A stretch of 47,389 nucleotides of DNA from Chara braunii (GCA_003427395.1 BFEA01000427.1:1056525-1103913), one strand, 5' to 3'. Counted from the first letter of the stretch, positions 1-10,169 are shown. The notes: generated from the sequence alone by a model not told the origin. Program-made: numbers and translations.

Positions 1-1310
1 TGAGAAGCAAAAACTAGTGAAAAGCACATGCACATAGAGGAGAGATCAACTAAGTATGAACCGGAACATCACAACATACATGAACTTGACAATGACAAGA
101 TTGAACTAGTGAACGGTACATGCACATGGAGGAAAGATCAACTAAGTATGAACCGGAACATCACAACACATCTGAATTTGACAATGAGAAGCTCGAACTA
201 GTGAAGGACACATGCACATAGAGGAGAGATCAACACACATGAACTTGACAATGAGAGGCTAGAACAAGTGAAAGGTATATGCACATGGAGGGAAATTCAA
301 CGAAGTAGGAACATGAACATTACACCATACATGAACTTGACAATGAGAAGCTAGATCTAGTGAAAAGCACATGCACATAGAGGAGAGATCAACTAAGTAT
401 GAACCGGAACATCACAACATACATGAACTTGACAATGAGAAGATTGAACAAGTGAACGGCACATGCACATGTAGGAAAGATCAACTAAGTATGTACAGGA
501 ACATCACAGCACACATAAATTTGACAATGAGAAGCTAGAACTAGTGAAAGGCACATGCACATTGAGAAAATATCAACTAAGTACATACCGGAACATCAGA
601 ACACACATGAACTTGACAATGAGAAGCTAGAACTAATGAAGGACACATGCACATGGAGGAAAGATCAACTAAGCAGGAACCGAAACATTACATGAACTTG
701 ACAATGAGAAGCTAGACTAGTGAAAGGCACATGCACATAGAGGAGAGATCAGCTAAGTATTAACCGGAACACCACAACACGCATGGACTGGACAATGAGA
801 GGCTAGAACTAGTGAAAGGTATATACACATGGAGGAAAGATCAACTAAGTATGAACCGGAACATCACAACACATATGAACTTGACGATGACAAGATTGAA
901 CTAGTGAACGGCTCATGCACGTAGAGGAGAGATCAACTAAGTATGAACCGGAACATCACAATATGCAGGAACTTGACAATAAGAAACTTGAACTAATGAT
1001 GGACACATGCACATGGAGGAGAGATCACCTAATTATGTACCGGAACATCACAACACACATGAACTTCACAATGCGAAGCTAGAACTAGTTAAAGGCACAT
1101 GCACATAGAGGAAATATCAACTAAGTACGTACCGGAACATCACAACACACATGAACTTGACAATGAGAAGCTAGAACTAGTGAAGGACACATGCATATGG
1201 AGGAAAGAGCAACTAAGTTTGCACCGGAACATCACAACATACATGAACTTGACAATGAGAAGCTAGAATTAGTGAAAAGCACATGCACACAGAGGAGGGA
1301 GTATGAATCG
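1..1310. repeat. Tandem array 1 in 3' LTR, unit about 92 bp
   Basis: About 14 diverged units, each carrying ACTAGTGAA, GCACATGCACATGGAGGA, AACTAAGTATGAACCGGAAC and ACTTGACAATGAGAAG in order. Some units are shortened internally (near 230 and 690). The matching array in the other LTR is 24229-25690. Confidence 0.92.
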
Positions 1311-1326
1311 GAGCATTATCATATGG

Positions 1327-1596
1327 GAGTTGAGCCATGTACGTGAGTGAGACTTGCTCAAACACATGCTCATGGCTCATGTATGCAACCAAGTTTGAAA
1401 TAGACTGCCATCATGTAAGAGTTGAGTCATGTATATGAGTGAGACTTGCTCAAACACACGCCCATTGTTATGCATGCAACCAAGTTTGAAATAGACTGCC
1501 ATCATACGAGAGTTGAGCCATGTATGTGAGTGAGACTTGCTCAAACACATGCTCATGGCTCATGTATGCAACCAAGTTTAAAACAGACTGCCATTG
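1327..1596. repeat. Tandem array 2 in 3' LTR, three units of about 91 bp
   Basis: Three near-identical units start at about 1327, 1419 and 1510. Each contains GAGTTGAGCCATGTA, GTGAGACTTGCTCAAACA and AACCAAGTTTGAAATAGACT. The counterpart in the other LTR is about 25698-25975. Confidence 0.9.
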
Positions 1597-1616
1597 TTTA
1601 CCATGTGAGTGGAAGG

Positions 1617-2700
1617 AACAAGCTAGACTAGTCCCAAGACACAAGTCTTGAGCACGAAATCACTTATGGAAAATGCGGAGTATTCCCTACTAGCATATGG
1701 GTGAAAATCAAGACTTACATTAGGCCAAATCACAAGTATTGAGTATGAGATCATCCATAAAAGAACAGAATATCTACTACTAGCATGTGAGTGAAATGCA
1801 AGAGTTGAAGTAGCCCAAATCACAAGCATTGAACACGAGATCATTCATAGAAGAATCGGAACATCTCCCACTAGTGTGTGAGTGAAATGCAAGAGTTACA
1901 CTCGTCTATATCACAAGATTTGAGCAAGAGATCATCCATGGAAAAATCGAAGGATCTCCTACTAGCATGTGAGTAAAAAGCAAGATCTATACCAGTCCAA
2001 ATCAGAAGTAATGAGCATGAGATCATTCATAGAAGAATCGGAGCATCTCCTACTAGTGTGAGTGAAATGCACGAGTTCAAGTAGCCCAAATCTCAAAGAT
2101 TGAACATGAGATTATCCATAGAAGAATCGGAACATCTCCTACTAACATGTAATTGAAAAGCAAGGTCTACACTAGTCCAAATCACAAGTAATGAGCATGA
2201 GATCATTCATAGCAGAATCGGAGCATCTCCTATTAGTGTCTGAGTGAAATGCAAGAGTTAAAGTAGGCTATATCACAAGATTTGAGCAAGAGATCATCCA
2301 TGGAAGAATCGGAGGATCTCCTACTAACATGTGAGTGAAAAGCAAGATCTACACTAGTCCAAATCACAAGTAATGAGATTGAGATCATCCATAAAAGAAT
2401 CAGAGCATCTCCTAGTAGCATGTGAGTGAAATGCAAGAGTCCAAGTAGCCCAAATCACAAAGATTGCACATGAGATTATCGATAGAAGGATCGAAACATC
2501 TCCTACTAACATGTGAGTGAAAAGCAAGGTCTACACTAGTCCAAATCACAAGTAATGAACATGAGATCATCCATAAAAGAATCGGAGCATCTCCTATTAG
2601 TATGTGAGTGAAAAGCAAGATCTATATTAGTCCAAATCACAAGTAATGAGCATGAGATCATTCATAGAAGAATCGGAACACTACCTACTAGTAGATGAGT
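1617..2700. repeat. Tandem array 3 in 3' LTR, unit about 90 bp
   Basis: About 12 diverged units built on GTGAGTGAAATGCAAGAG, CCAAATCACAAG, GAGCATGAGATCATCCAT and AGAATCGGAGCATCTCCTAC. Two subfamilies appear to alternate (AGCAAGATCTACACTAGTCC and TGCAAGAGTTCAAGTAGCCC), suggesting a two-unit higher-order period. Short minus-strand ORFs here only reflect the repeat. Confidence 0.9.
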
Positions 2701-2726
2701 GAAAAATAAGAGTTTGAATAACCCAA

Positions 2727-2992
2727 TAGGAAGAAGAAGATGAAGAAGAGGAAGAAGAGGAAGAAGGAGAGGAAGAAGAAGAAGAGGAAGAAGAAGAAGG
2801 AGAGGAGGAGGAAGAAGGAGGAGAAGAAGAAGAAGAAGAGGGAGAAGAAGAAGAAGAAGAATAAGAAGAAGGCGAAGGAGAAAAAGAAAAAGAAGAAGAA
2901 GGAGAGGAAGAAGAACAAGAGGAGGAAAAAGGGGAATGAGAAGAAGAAGAAGGGGAAGAGGAAGAATAGGAAGAAGAAAAAGAAGAAAAGGC
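2727..2992. repeat. Purine (GAA/GAG) microsatellite in 3' LTR
   Basis: About 265 bp of almost pure A and G on the plus strand, mainly GAA and GAG triplets with interruptions. On the element's sense strand this is a polypyrimidine tract. Open frames of Lys/Glu/Arg (plus) and Phe/Leu (minus) are a composition artefact. Confidence 0.93.
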
Positions 2993-4577
2993 ATCCTCTT
3001 CCTTCGATTAACCTTGTCAATGTCTTGGAGATGAAGTCTCAATCTTGATGAGGCTTCTTCCGCCTTGCACAAAACACCTTCTTGGCTATGGTCCTCTTCT
3101 TCTTCAAGCCTCTCTCCTTCCTCTCTCTCCTTCTCCCAAGTTACTACAAGCTTCAACCACCATAGCTATGGAATCCTCCCTTCTAGGAGGGGTAATGAGA
3201 CTTCCTCTAACCTCTCTCTTTTCCTCACACCCAGGGGGCTATGGCGGATCACCTCCCTAGCATCAGCCTCACTACCACTAGTCTCTAGAGCTCCTCTCCC
3301 TAGCTCATGGCCTCTACCGAGCTCCCAAACTAGCATGGGGTCCCCTCTCCTCTCTCCAAGTTAAAGAGTGCTCCTATGAGCTCACTTGGGCAGCATGGAC
3401 ACTCCTCATGCAATTGTGAAAGTGGCGGACTGAATTCCCAGCTTATTTGGGCTGAAACCAGCAGTCCGGCCAGCCCATGGGCCTCCCCATGTGCCTTGGG
3501 GTGAACCGAGGTACCCCCAAGGCAAAATTCTACCACTAGGCCCCTCTGGAGGTACCCTGGTCTCTTTTTGGCCAGGTACGTGCAGTCCGAGTTGTTGGTA
3601 CCAACTCGGAATGCCTCTTGGCCTACTTTGGTCTCCTTTTCACCTCACAAAAGCTTCCCCCTTGGGTCCCAATGCCCAAGGGGCAACTTTACTTGAGAGA
3701 AAAAAACCTAGTGGACATTTTTCTCAATTTTTTTAGTTTGTACCCCATTTTTGGTAGGCCGAGATATTTTTTCATGCACCGGCACATTTTCAGCCTTGGA
3801 TCTGGCTGAGATCCAAGGCCAACAATATTCCGTGCCACCTCCAAGTAGCCCTTGCTTCAATTTTGAGCTCCTAAGTCCATTTTCTCAATTTTTGGTGCAT
3901 CTGGCTCTCTTTTTGGGCCAAATGCACAGTTTTGTCTCTTTCCTTCTTTTGTTTTTTTTCCATTTTGGGTTGCCACCTTATTCCGGAGCAAGCCGTTTTG
4001 AGCTGGCCCACAAAAAACGGCTAGTTCCTCTCCACCATGAGATCTGATCTCAGATTCATGGTCCAAAAGAAAACCGGTCATTTCTCGTTTGCATTTTCTC
4101 TCATTTTCTTCTTTTTAATTTAAATTTTATTGAAATATGGCCCCAAGGGCCATATCTTTACAATCCTGATTGCCCTCCCTCATTCTAAGAGGGATGAGGT
4201 CACAGTTGGGACCTGCCAGTCCCTACTCTGCAGGTCCCAATAGGGCGGCACACTCTCCTCCACTCTTTTCTCCCTTTTTGTCTCATTCACCCTTATTTTT
4301 CTCTCATTTTTCGTTATTTTTCTTTTATTTCAGTTGTGACAAGTGTCAAACTACTGTGCACCCTCTTTCTAGGCTTTAGGGCTCCACTTTGCCTCCGTAT
4401 GTCCAATTTTGAGCCCATTTTGCTCCGATTTTTTAAGGACAACCTTTTTCTCATGTTGAGCCTCTTGAGGTTCTATTTTCTCATGCCTAGCTAGTCCGAG
4501 ATATTTCGGACTGCTGGACAACCCTCCCAACATCATTATTTTACTTTCTTTTCTCCCCATGGCTCCCCCATTTGCCC

Positions 4578-4637
4578 CCACTAGTGCTTGCACTAGTGGT
4601 GCTAATATTTTCTACCGTCCAGATCCTTGATCTCGAC
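4578..4637. other. LTR double-hairpin cassette, copy 1 (3' LTR)
   Basis: The arms CCACTAGTGC and GCACTAGTGG at 4578-4599 form a perfect 10-bp inverted repeat around TT. They are followed at 4617-4637 by a weaker inverted repeat (GTCCAGAT / ATCTCGAC). The same two-hairpin order recurs at 5842-5898 and in the other LTR at 29001-29060. Function is unknown. Confidence 0.7.
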
Positions 4638-5841
4638 AGTGCCGCTTGCTTGCACAATTATTCCTTGTGTTTGCTCATGGTTCCCTTGGGACATCTCTAG
4701 TCCCCACCACTTTTCCTCCATACTAGTTCCGTTTTTTTGTCCCGTCGGCGGTCCCGCCGGCATGTGTCCCATTTTTCGACTTTATTATTTGGACCCACTT
4801 TGTCCCTGGCAACATCTCGGACAGTGTGCCATTTTTATTTTTGGGGCCCCCTTGCCCTTGGTGGTCCCACCATCTCTACATGTGCGCCGATTTCTCTAGG
4901 CTGTGAGATCTCATCTCACAGTTGCCGTTTACCGTCTCCCATGCCGAAATTGCTTCTTTCTAGCCTTTTGGTCTTGCCGTGGCTCATTTTCCCTTAGCCT
5001 AGGCATCCCCATGCAGTCCGTTATTTCTCGGACTGCAGTCATGGCCATTTTTCTAGTCCCACAGCCCCACAACTTGCCCCATGCTGAAAGAAAATGAAGC
5101 GTTAAATTTCTAAGTGCATCCTGGCTTAATATTGGTTCTGGATGCACCTAAAACATGTGTTTCTCCTCCCCCATGTAATCCGTTTTATTTCGGTTGCATG
5201 GGGCCTTGATTTTCTTTGATTTTCTCTGCAAAAATCAAAGAAAATAAAAATTCATTGCAAACGCCATATTCTAGAATGAATCTGGTCACGAATGTATCTC
5301 CCCAAGTAGTCGTTTTTTACTGTTAAGGTCTTTTTCTCTTTTCTTTTTTTTTCTCTTTTCTTTTCTTTTCTTTTTCCTCCTTTCTTGGACAGTAGGGACC
5401 TGCCAGTCCCTACTTGTGGCAGTCCCTACTGACGGCCAACTCACTCACTCCCTCCCACTCTTTTCGTCTTATTCTCCCACATTTTCTTTTCTTTTCTCTT
5501 TTTTTTTTTAGCATGCCAAGTGTCAAGTGGCCGTTAAAGCCTTTTTCTAGCCCCATCCTCTTAGTTTTGGCCCTTCCTATGCCCAAGGTGCAGTCCGTTA
5601 TATCTCGGACTACAATGATGGCCCTCTCATGCTCATGGAAGCTTCCTTTTACTTCCATTTTTCTCCCATAGTGGCCCCTTCTACTCCGATTTTCTCCCGG
5701 AGGTCTATTTTTCACATGGGGTCTCTTTTGACTCCATTTTCTTGAGGGAGGCTGATCCGAGATTTTTCGGATTGCTCCCATGCCTCTTACTTCAAGTTTC
5801 TTTACTTTTTTTTTTTTTTTTTGCCTTCCCGTTTGCTACCG

Positions 5842-5898
5842 CTAGTGCTTGCACTAGTGGTGCTAATATTCTTGGTCGTCAAGATGTTGATCTTGACG
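5842..5898. other. LTR double-hairpin cassette, copy 2 (3' LTR)
   Basis: The arms CTAGTGC and GCACTAG around TT are followed by a perfect 9-bp inverted repeat, CGTCAAGAT / ATCTTGACG, at 5877-5898. This duplicates the cassette at 4578-4637 within the same LTR, about 1.26 kb apart. The counterpart in the other LTR is 30246-30303. Confidence 0.7.
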
Positions 5899-5976
5899 GT
5901 GCACCTTGCCTTTATTATTTTCCCTCATGTGGCGCTGCCGTTTCTTCTTGGGACTTTCACATGTCCCCGCCATTCG

Positions 5977-6077
5977 TCCCGTCGGCGGTCCCTGACACTT
6001 AGTCCCGCCGGCGATCCCCGACACTTGGTTCCGCCGGTGGTCCCTGACACGTAACCCCGCCGGCGGTCCCCGACCCA
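5977..6077. repeat. GC-rich 26-bp tandem repeat in LTR, four units
   Basis: Units begin at 5977, 6003, 6029 and 6055, with core CCGCCGGCGGTCCCYGACAC. The other LTR has three units (30382-30456). A related core also occurs singly at about 4740-4765. Confidence 0.85.
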
Positions 6078-6628
6078 TTTTGTGGCGGATGCCATTATTT
6101 CTACTTAGTCCCACGTGGCCCCGGGTGCCTTTCCCCAAGGTGTCCCACGTTTCTTGGGCGTTTTCCGCCCCCCGGTGACCCCTCTCCCTTGTCTTTTCTC
6201 ACGCCTTGCGCACGCTTTGGTCGTGGGTCTCCACTCCGAGGCTCTCGTAGGTGGCCCCTATGTTGGCCCCTCATTCTCTAGCTTCCCACGACCCCGGGGT
6301 CATCCATCTCTCGACTTCCTCATTCTTTTGTCGCTATCGTGCCGCGTTTGCTGGTTCAAGGGCCCTTTGGCCTTAGTCTTGTTGCATTCCAACGACCCCC
6401 TCGGCTTTATACTATGTTCTATGTGCCCCTGTTCTTGCGCTCACTCGCTTGTCGTTGCTGGCTCTCTCCCTCTGGGGTTTTCTCCCCAGGGCATTACTCC
6501 CTCCTGCGGCCTAATCCTGTCTTTTCTTTCTCTTTCCTCCTTACTCCAGATTTCTCTGTCGTGCACAATTTGTCTATATTTAGTCTTTCAAGTGATGGGA
6601 ATGTATTCGGGACCCACCAGTCCCGACA

Positions 6629-6645
6629 CATTCCCCCCACTCATT
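6629..6645 (-). promoter_or_regulatory. Polypurine tract (plus-strand primer) next to 3' LTR
   Basis: On the minus strand, GAGTGGGGGGAATG directly precedes the LTR start TGTCGGGAC. Position and composition fit the polypurine tract that primes second-strand synthesis in LTR retroelements. A small hairpin (CGATG-TCCT-CATCG on the plus strand) lies alongside at about 6648-6661. Confidence 0.75.
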
Positions 6646-6850
6646 CCCGATGTCCTCATCGTGCACCAATCTTTTGTCTGTGGGTTTTGGAGGTATAGAC
6701 GGGAGAGGAGGATGAGATGTTATGGGTAGTTAGTTTGTCGGGGTCCATTTTGTATTTCCTTGCTCTTTTCTCGGTTTTCTTCTAGTTTCCGGCCTTGGGG
6801 CGGGCAGGGGTGTGTAGGATCAAGCTTTCCTTGTCCTTTAGGCTTCTCAC

Positions 6851-7111
6851 GTCTCATTCATCATTCTTTAGAACATCAGACCCTATTCGTCTCATTCATC
6901 ACTCGTAGTACATCAAACCCCTTTCGTCCCGTTCATCACCCGTAGCACATCAAAACCCCTTTCGTCTCATTCATCACCCGTAGTACATGAAACCCTTTTT
7001 GTCTCATTCATCACCCGTAGTACATCAAACCCCTTCTGTCTCATTCATCATCCGTAGTACATCAAACCCCTTTTGTCTCATTCATCACCAGTAGTACATC
7101 AAACCCCTTTC
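6851..7111. repeat. Tandem repeat, seven units of 37-38 bp
   Basis: Units begin at 6851, 6889, 6926, 6964, 7001, 7038 and 7075. The core is GTCTCATTCATCACCCGTAG followed by TACATCAAACCCCTTT. Only the first unit is strongly diverged. Confidence 0.95.
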
Positions 7112-7468
7112 GAGCTTCCTCCTTTCGCTGCCCCTGCTTCTCCCCCGAGCCTTGCCATCCCAAGCGTCCTTTGGTTGATCCTCCTTCCATCCTTTGCCAA
7201 CCAGGCCCCTTTTCCGGCTCCTGTCACCCTTAATGCCTCTTCCACTTGGCTCTTCGGCCCGTGCAATCCACACCTCTCGTCATTCTTTCCTCACTCTCAA
7301 GCCCAACCCTATTCACACGTATTTCCTTCGGGTCATTCTGCCCGCCTTTTCTTCTAGTCCTGCCGATTTCACATGCATGTCACCCTCTCTTATACTCAAG
7401 CTTAATCCATTTTACATGCACGTTACCCAGTCCATTCCCTCCAAGCATCTTTTCTTCTTGACATCTTG

Positions 7469-7841
7469 TCAGGCCTCTCATGCCACAGTCAATTACACAT
7501 ACATCTTCCCTCTGGTCATCTGGCCAGGCCTTTTCTCAAGCCTGCGCAAAGTCAATTACACAAGCCTTTTCCCTTTTTGGGCATCTTGCCAGGCCTTTTC
7601 TCAAGTCTGCCGAAAGTCAATTACTCATTCATTTCTCTTCTGGACATCTTACCAGGCCTTTTTTCAAGCCTGCGCAAAGTCAATTACTCATGCATTTCTC
7701 TTCTGGACATCTTGCCAGGCCTTTTCTCAAGCCTGCGCAAAGTCAATTACTCATGCATTTATCTTCTGGACATCTTGCCAGACCTTTTCTCAAGCCTGTG
7801 CAAAATCAATTACTCATGCATTTCTCTTCTGGACATGGTAA
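7469..7841. repeat. Tandem repeat, about six units of 63 bp
   Basis: CAGGCC starts occur at about 7469, 7525, 7590, 7653, 7716 and 7779; the later units are exactly 63 bp. The core contains CTTTTCTCAAGCCTGCGCAA, AGTCAATTACTCATGCATTT and CTCTTCTGGACATCTTGC. The period is a multiple of three, so all three plus-strand frames stay open, but they lie antisense to the element. Confidence 0.95.
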
Positions 7842-7876
7842 TCTTGTCTTTTGCACGCCTTTTCGTCGGTGGATGG

Positions 7877-7925
7877 CACACCTTCCCCCCACTAAAAATG
7901 CGATGTCCCCATCGCACAACTGGTT
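7877..7925 (-). other. Second polypurine-hairpin motif upstream of the 3' LTR
   Basis: The plus strand reads CACACCTTCCCCCCACT, then GCGATG-TCCC-CATCGC, then CACAA. This matches the layout at the LTR-adjacent polypurine tract (6625-6668: CACATTCCCCCCACT, then CGATG-TCCT-CATCG, then TGCACCAA). It could be a spare or internal plus-strand primer, or a remnant of an older LTR junction. Confidence 0.6.
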
Positions 7926-9256
7926 CTCACTCGGAGGTACGCAGACCTTGGCCCACCAACTGAGTCAAGAACAACGGCCCACCTGCTCCTAGAAGGAAGG
8001 GTGATCAGTCCTTCCTCGGCAGGTAACACCTCATCCTTCTACTTAGTCCGACCTTTTGCCGTTACGAGGCAGGCGTTATTGCTGAGGTACCACCTCACAT
8101 CCGACAGGTAGGTCCAGTCCAAACCTCTCAGCCCCCCCCCCCCCTTGTCGTAAAGACTTTCTCGCGAATCGTTCCTCCCGAGTGGTGTTTTCTTGGATCC
8201 GGCCTCTTCCTTTCAAGAGAGTTGGGGCTCTCAATTAGTTTGTGAGTGCAGTTACGAAAACCTCGCGGTTAGTCCCAGAACGGTTGTAATGATCCGGCAA
8301 GGCGGTGTCACTCGCCCTGTGGTGGTTGCGACTTCCACCCGGTACCACGCCCGACCCCTCACTCTGGACAGTGCCGCTCAACTTAATGCGAGCACCCTTT
8401 GACCATTCCAAACGCCCGCGCCGCCCCTCCACGTCATGGCGTGTGGTTGGGGAGAAAAAATGAGACTTAGGAAAATAAGGGCTATCTCGCCCGTTTGGCC
8501 CCACGCCCTTGACGTTTAGGTTCTCAACATGAGGCGCAGTTTTAACTCCTCGACTAGAGCTCGTTGTCGGGGTTAGTTCCGGACGACCAACATCAATCAA
8601 AGAGAACGATGCCATGGTCCTTCAACCCTTATTGTCCCTTATGAGGAATAGGTCGTGCTGAGACTTTTCCCTTGACGGGTAGAGGTCCTGGGGTCGCGAT
8701 GCAAGCATTGCTATCCCCCTTATGTTGAGACCCAAGACTATAAAAAAAAGAAAACTCAATCTCTTGCTATTTTCATGGTCGGCCCGACGACCTTTCATCA
8801 AATTGCCTAGGGTCCCCTGACTATGCAATGCAATATCCAATTCGCAAACACTCAATCCAATGCTATTTCCAAGGCTGATACTCATGGCTGGTCCGACAGC
8901 CTCTCATCAACAAGGCCACCCCTTGTGGCCGCTCTGGCGGTCGCTTTCTCAATAACCACCTTTTCAAGGGCCGACCCGTCGACCCATCTGCAATCCTCAA
9001 CTTTCACATTTCCCAATATCCATTCCTTATGACCGTCCCAACGGTTCATGCCCTTCTTGACTTAAGGCTCAGCCTTCTTTATCCTGCCCTTCTCTCTTCA
9101 ACACATCATTCTCTTTCATTCATCCTCATGGCTATTTCAATGACTGACCCACCGGCCTTTTCCATCTCTCGTTGCTCATTCCAGCTCATTCTCAATCAAC
9201 CTTTCTCAATCAATTATGCAGAGGGCCGCAGTGCCTATTTCAAAAGAAATGACCCT

Positions 9257-9465
9257 TGTCAGGGGCCATTTCCGAATAACCTGGTCAGGGTCGTTATTTT
9301 CCATTCTCAAATCGAACAGTGTGGTTAGGGCCCTTTCCATTCTCAAGTCGAGCAGCCTGGTTAGGGTCATTCCTTTTCATTCTCAAGTCGAACAGCCTGG
9401 TTAGGGCCATTTTTTTTCATTCTCAAATCGAACAACCTGGTCAGGGTCATTCCTTTCCATTCTCA
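9257..9465. repeat. Tandem repeat, about five units of 40 bp
   Basis: Diverged units built on CATTCTCAARTCGAACAGCC then TGGTYAGGGYCATT. The first unit is the weakest. Confidence 0.88.
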
Positions 9466-10169
9466 GTGTTAGCGCCCGAGGGGGTGGGCCTCGAGGACAC
9501 GGATCCCGTTTCTATCTCGGAGGTTAGAAGATGGCCATCTCTGTTTTTAGTTTTTATGCGTGCAGTGTCCTTTGTCCATTTCTCCACAACATTTACTGTT
9601 TTATGCATGCATCCGACTTAGCGCCTAGTACTCGAGTTGGGACTCGCGATCCCAAGCAGCACTAGCTCACCCGGCCGTTCAACCATAGCAAAAGACTAGG
9701 ACACCCCCTCTATTTTCATTCTTTCTGGTTTTTCAGCTCTTGGCTATTTTTAGACTCATTCATGACTCAGTTGGATTAGGCTCCTAGGGAAGGAGTGTTC
9801 TTCACGCCCCTTAACCCATAGGTTCCCTAACCTCTCTTGTACTCGAACAACATTTAATGCCTTGCTTTGCTCGTCATTCTGTACTCAAAGTTTCTCTTCT
9901 AAAAAACACAGTCCTTATTTCATCCAAAATTCACAATACACCTTTCCCAACAGGTCTCATCCCATGCCCATGTCGTCGTCTTGTATACCCATTTTCGAAG
10001 GTAGCTCATCTAGAAAATAGCCTCAAAATGCTATCTTCTAACTTATCGTGACACAGTCTTAGCTGACTCTTTTATCACTCATCCCTAGCAAGCTTACTCA
10101 TACTATACACATTCTTGTCGTCCCAATATTTTGCAAATGACAAAGCAAGATTCCTGTTTCAACGCTTAA

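Larger units (their letters stand above)
1..6628 (-). repeat. 3' LTR of the giant element (partial at left edge)
   Basis: It aligns along its whole length with 24376-30930. Position 1 corresponds to about 24376, so some 160 bp of this LTR lie outside the window. The minus-strand start is TGTCGGGACTGG at 6628. Order along the plus strand: tandem arrays (1-2700), purine microsatellite (2727-2992), then about 3.6 kb of unique pyrimidine-rich sequence with hairpins and a GC-rich 26-bp repeat. By eye the two LTRs differ by several percent. There are also indels of roughly 80 bp: 6463-6546 is present here and absent from the other LTR, and 28720-28800 is the reverse. No credible ORF is contained. 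Confidence 0.88.
6662..10169 (-). other. 3' untranslated region of the giant element
   Basis: About 3.5 kb between the last ORF remnant and the polypurine tract, without a credible gene. It holds three tandem arrays (6851-7111, 7469-7841, 9257-9465), a second polypurine-hairpin motif (7877-7925), a C-run at about 8131-8145, and loose repeats of a CCGACRRCCT core between about 8770 and 9160. Tandem arrays in this position are known from plant Tat/Ogre-lineage elements; membership of that lineage is not shown here. Confidence 0.7.

Noticed and set aside
1-2700. CRISPR-like regular repeats
   Set aside because: Units are contiguous tandem repeats with no unique spacers, and lie in an LTR of a eukaryotic retroelement.
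2740-3048. Lys/Glu-rich plus-strand ORF (and the antisense Phe/Leu ORF; likewise 27119-27540)
   Set aside because: They are translations of the GAA/GAG microsatellite, present in both LTR copies; low complexity, no gene structure.
6115-6729. 204-codon plus-strand ORF in the 3' LTR
   Set aside because: Antisense in an LTR, pyrimidine-rich with Pro/Ser/Leu bias, crosses the LTR boundary, and the frame is not maintained in the other LTR (30561-31031 differs).
7194-7992. Overlapping plus-strand ORFs of 165-215 codons
   Set aside because: Three frames are open at once because of the 63-bp repeat; antisense to the element, with no domain.
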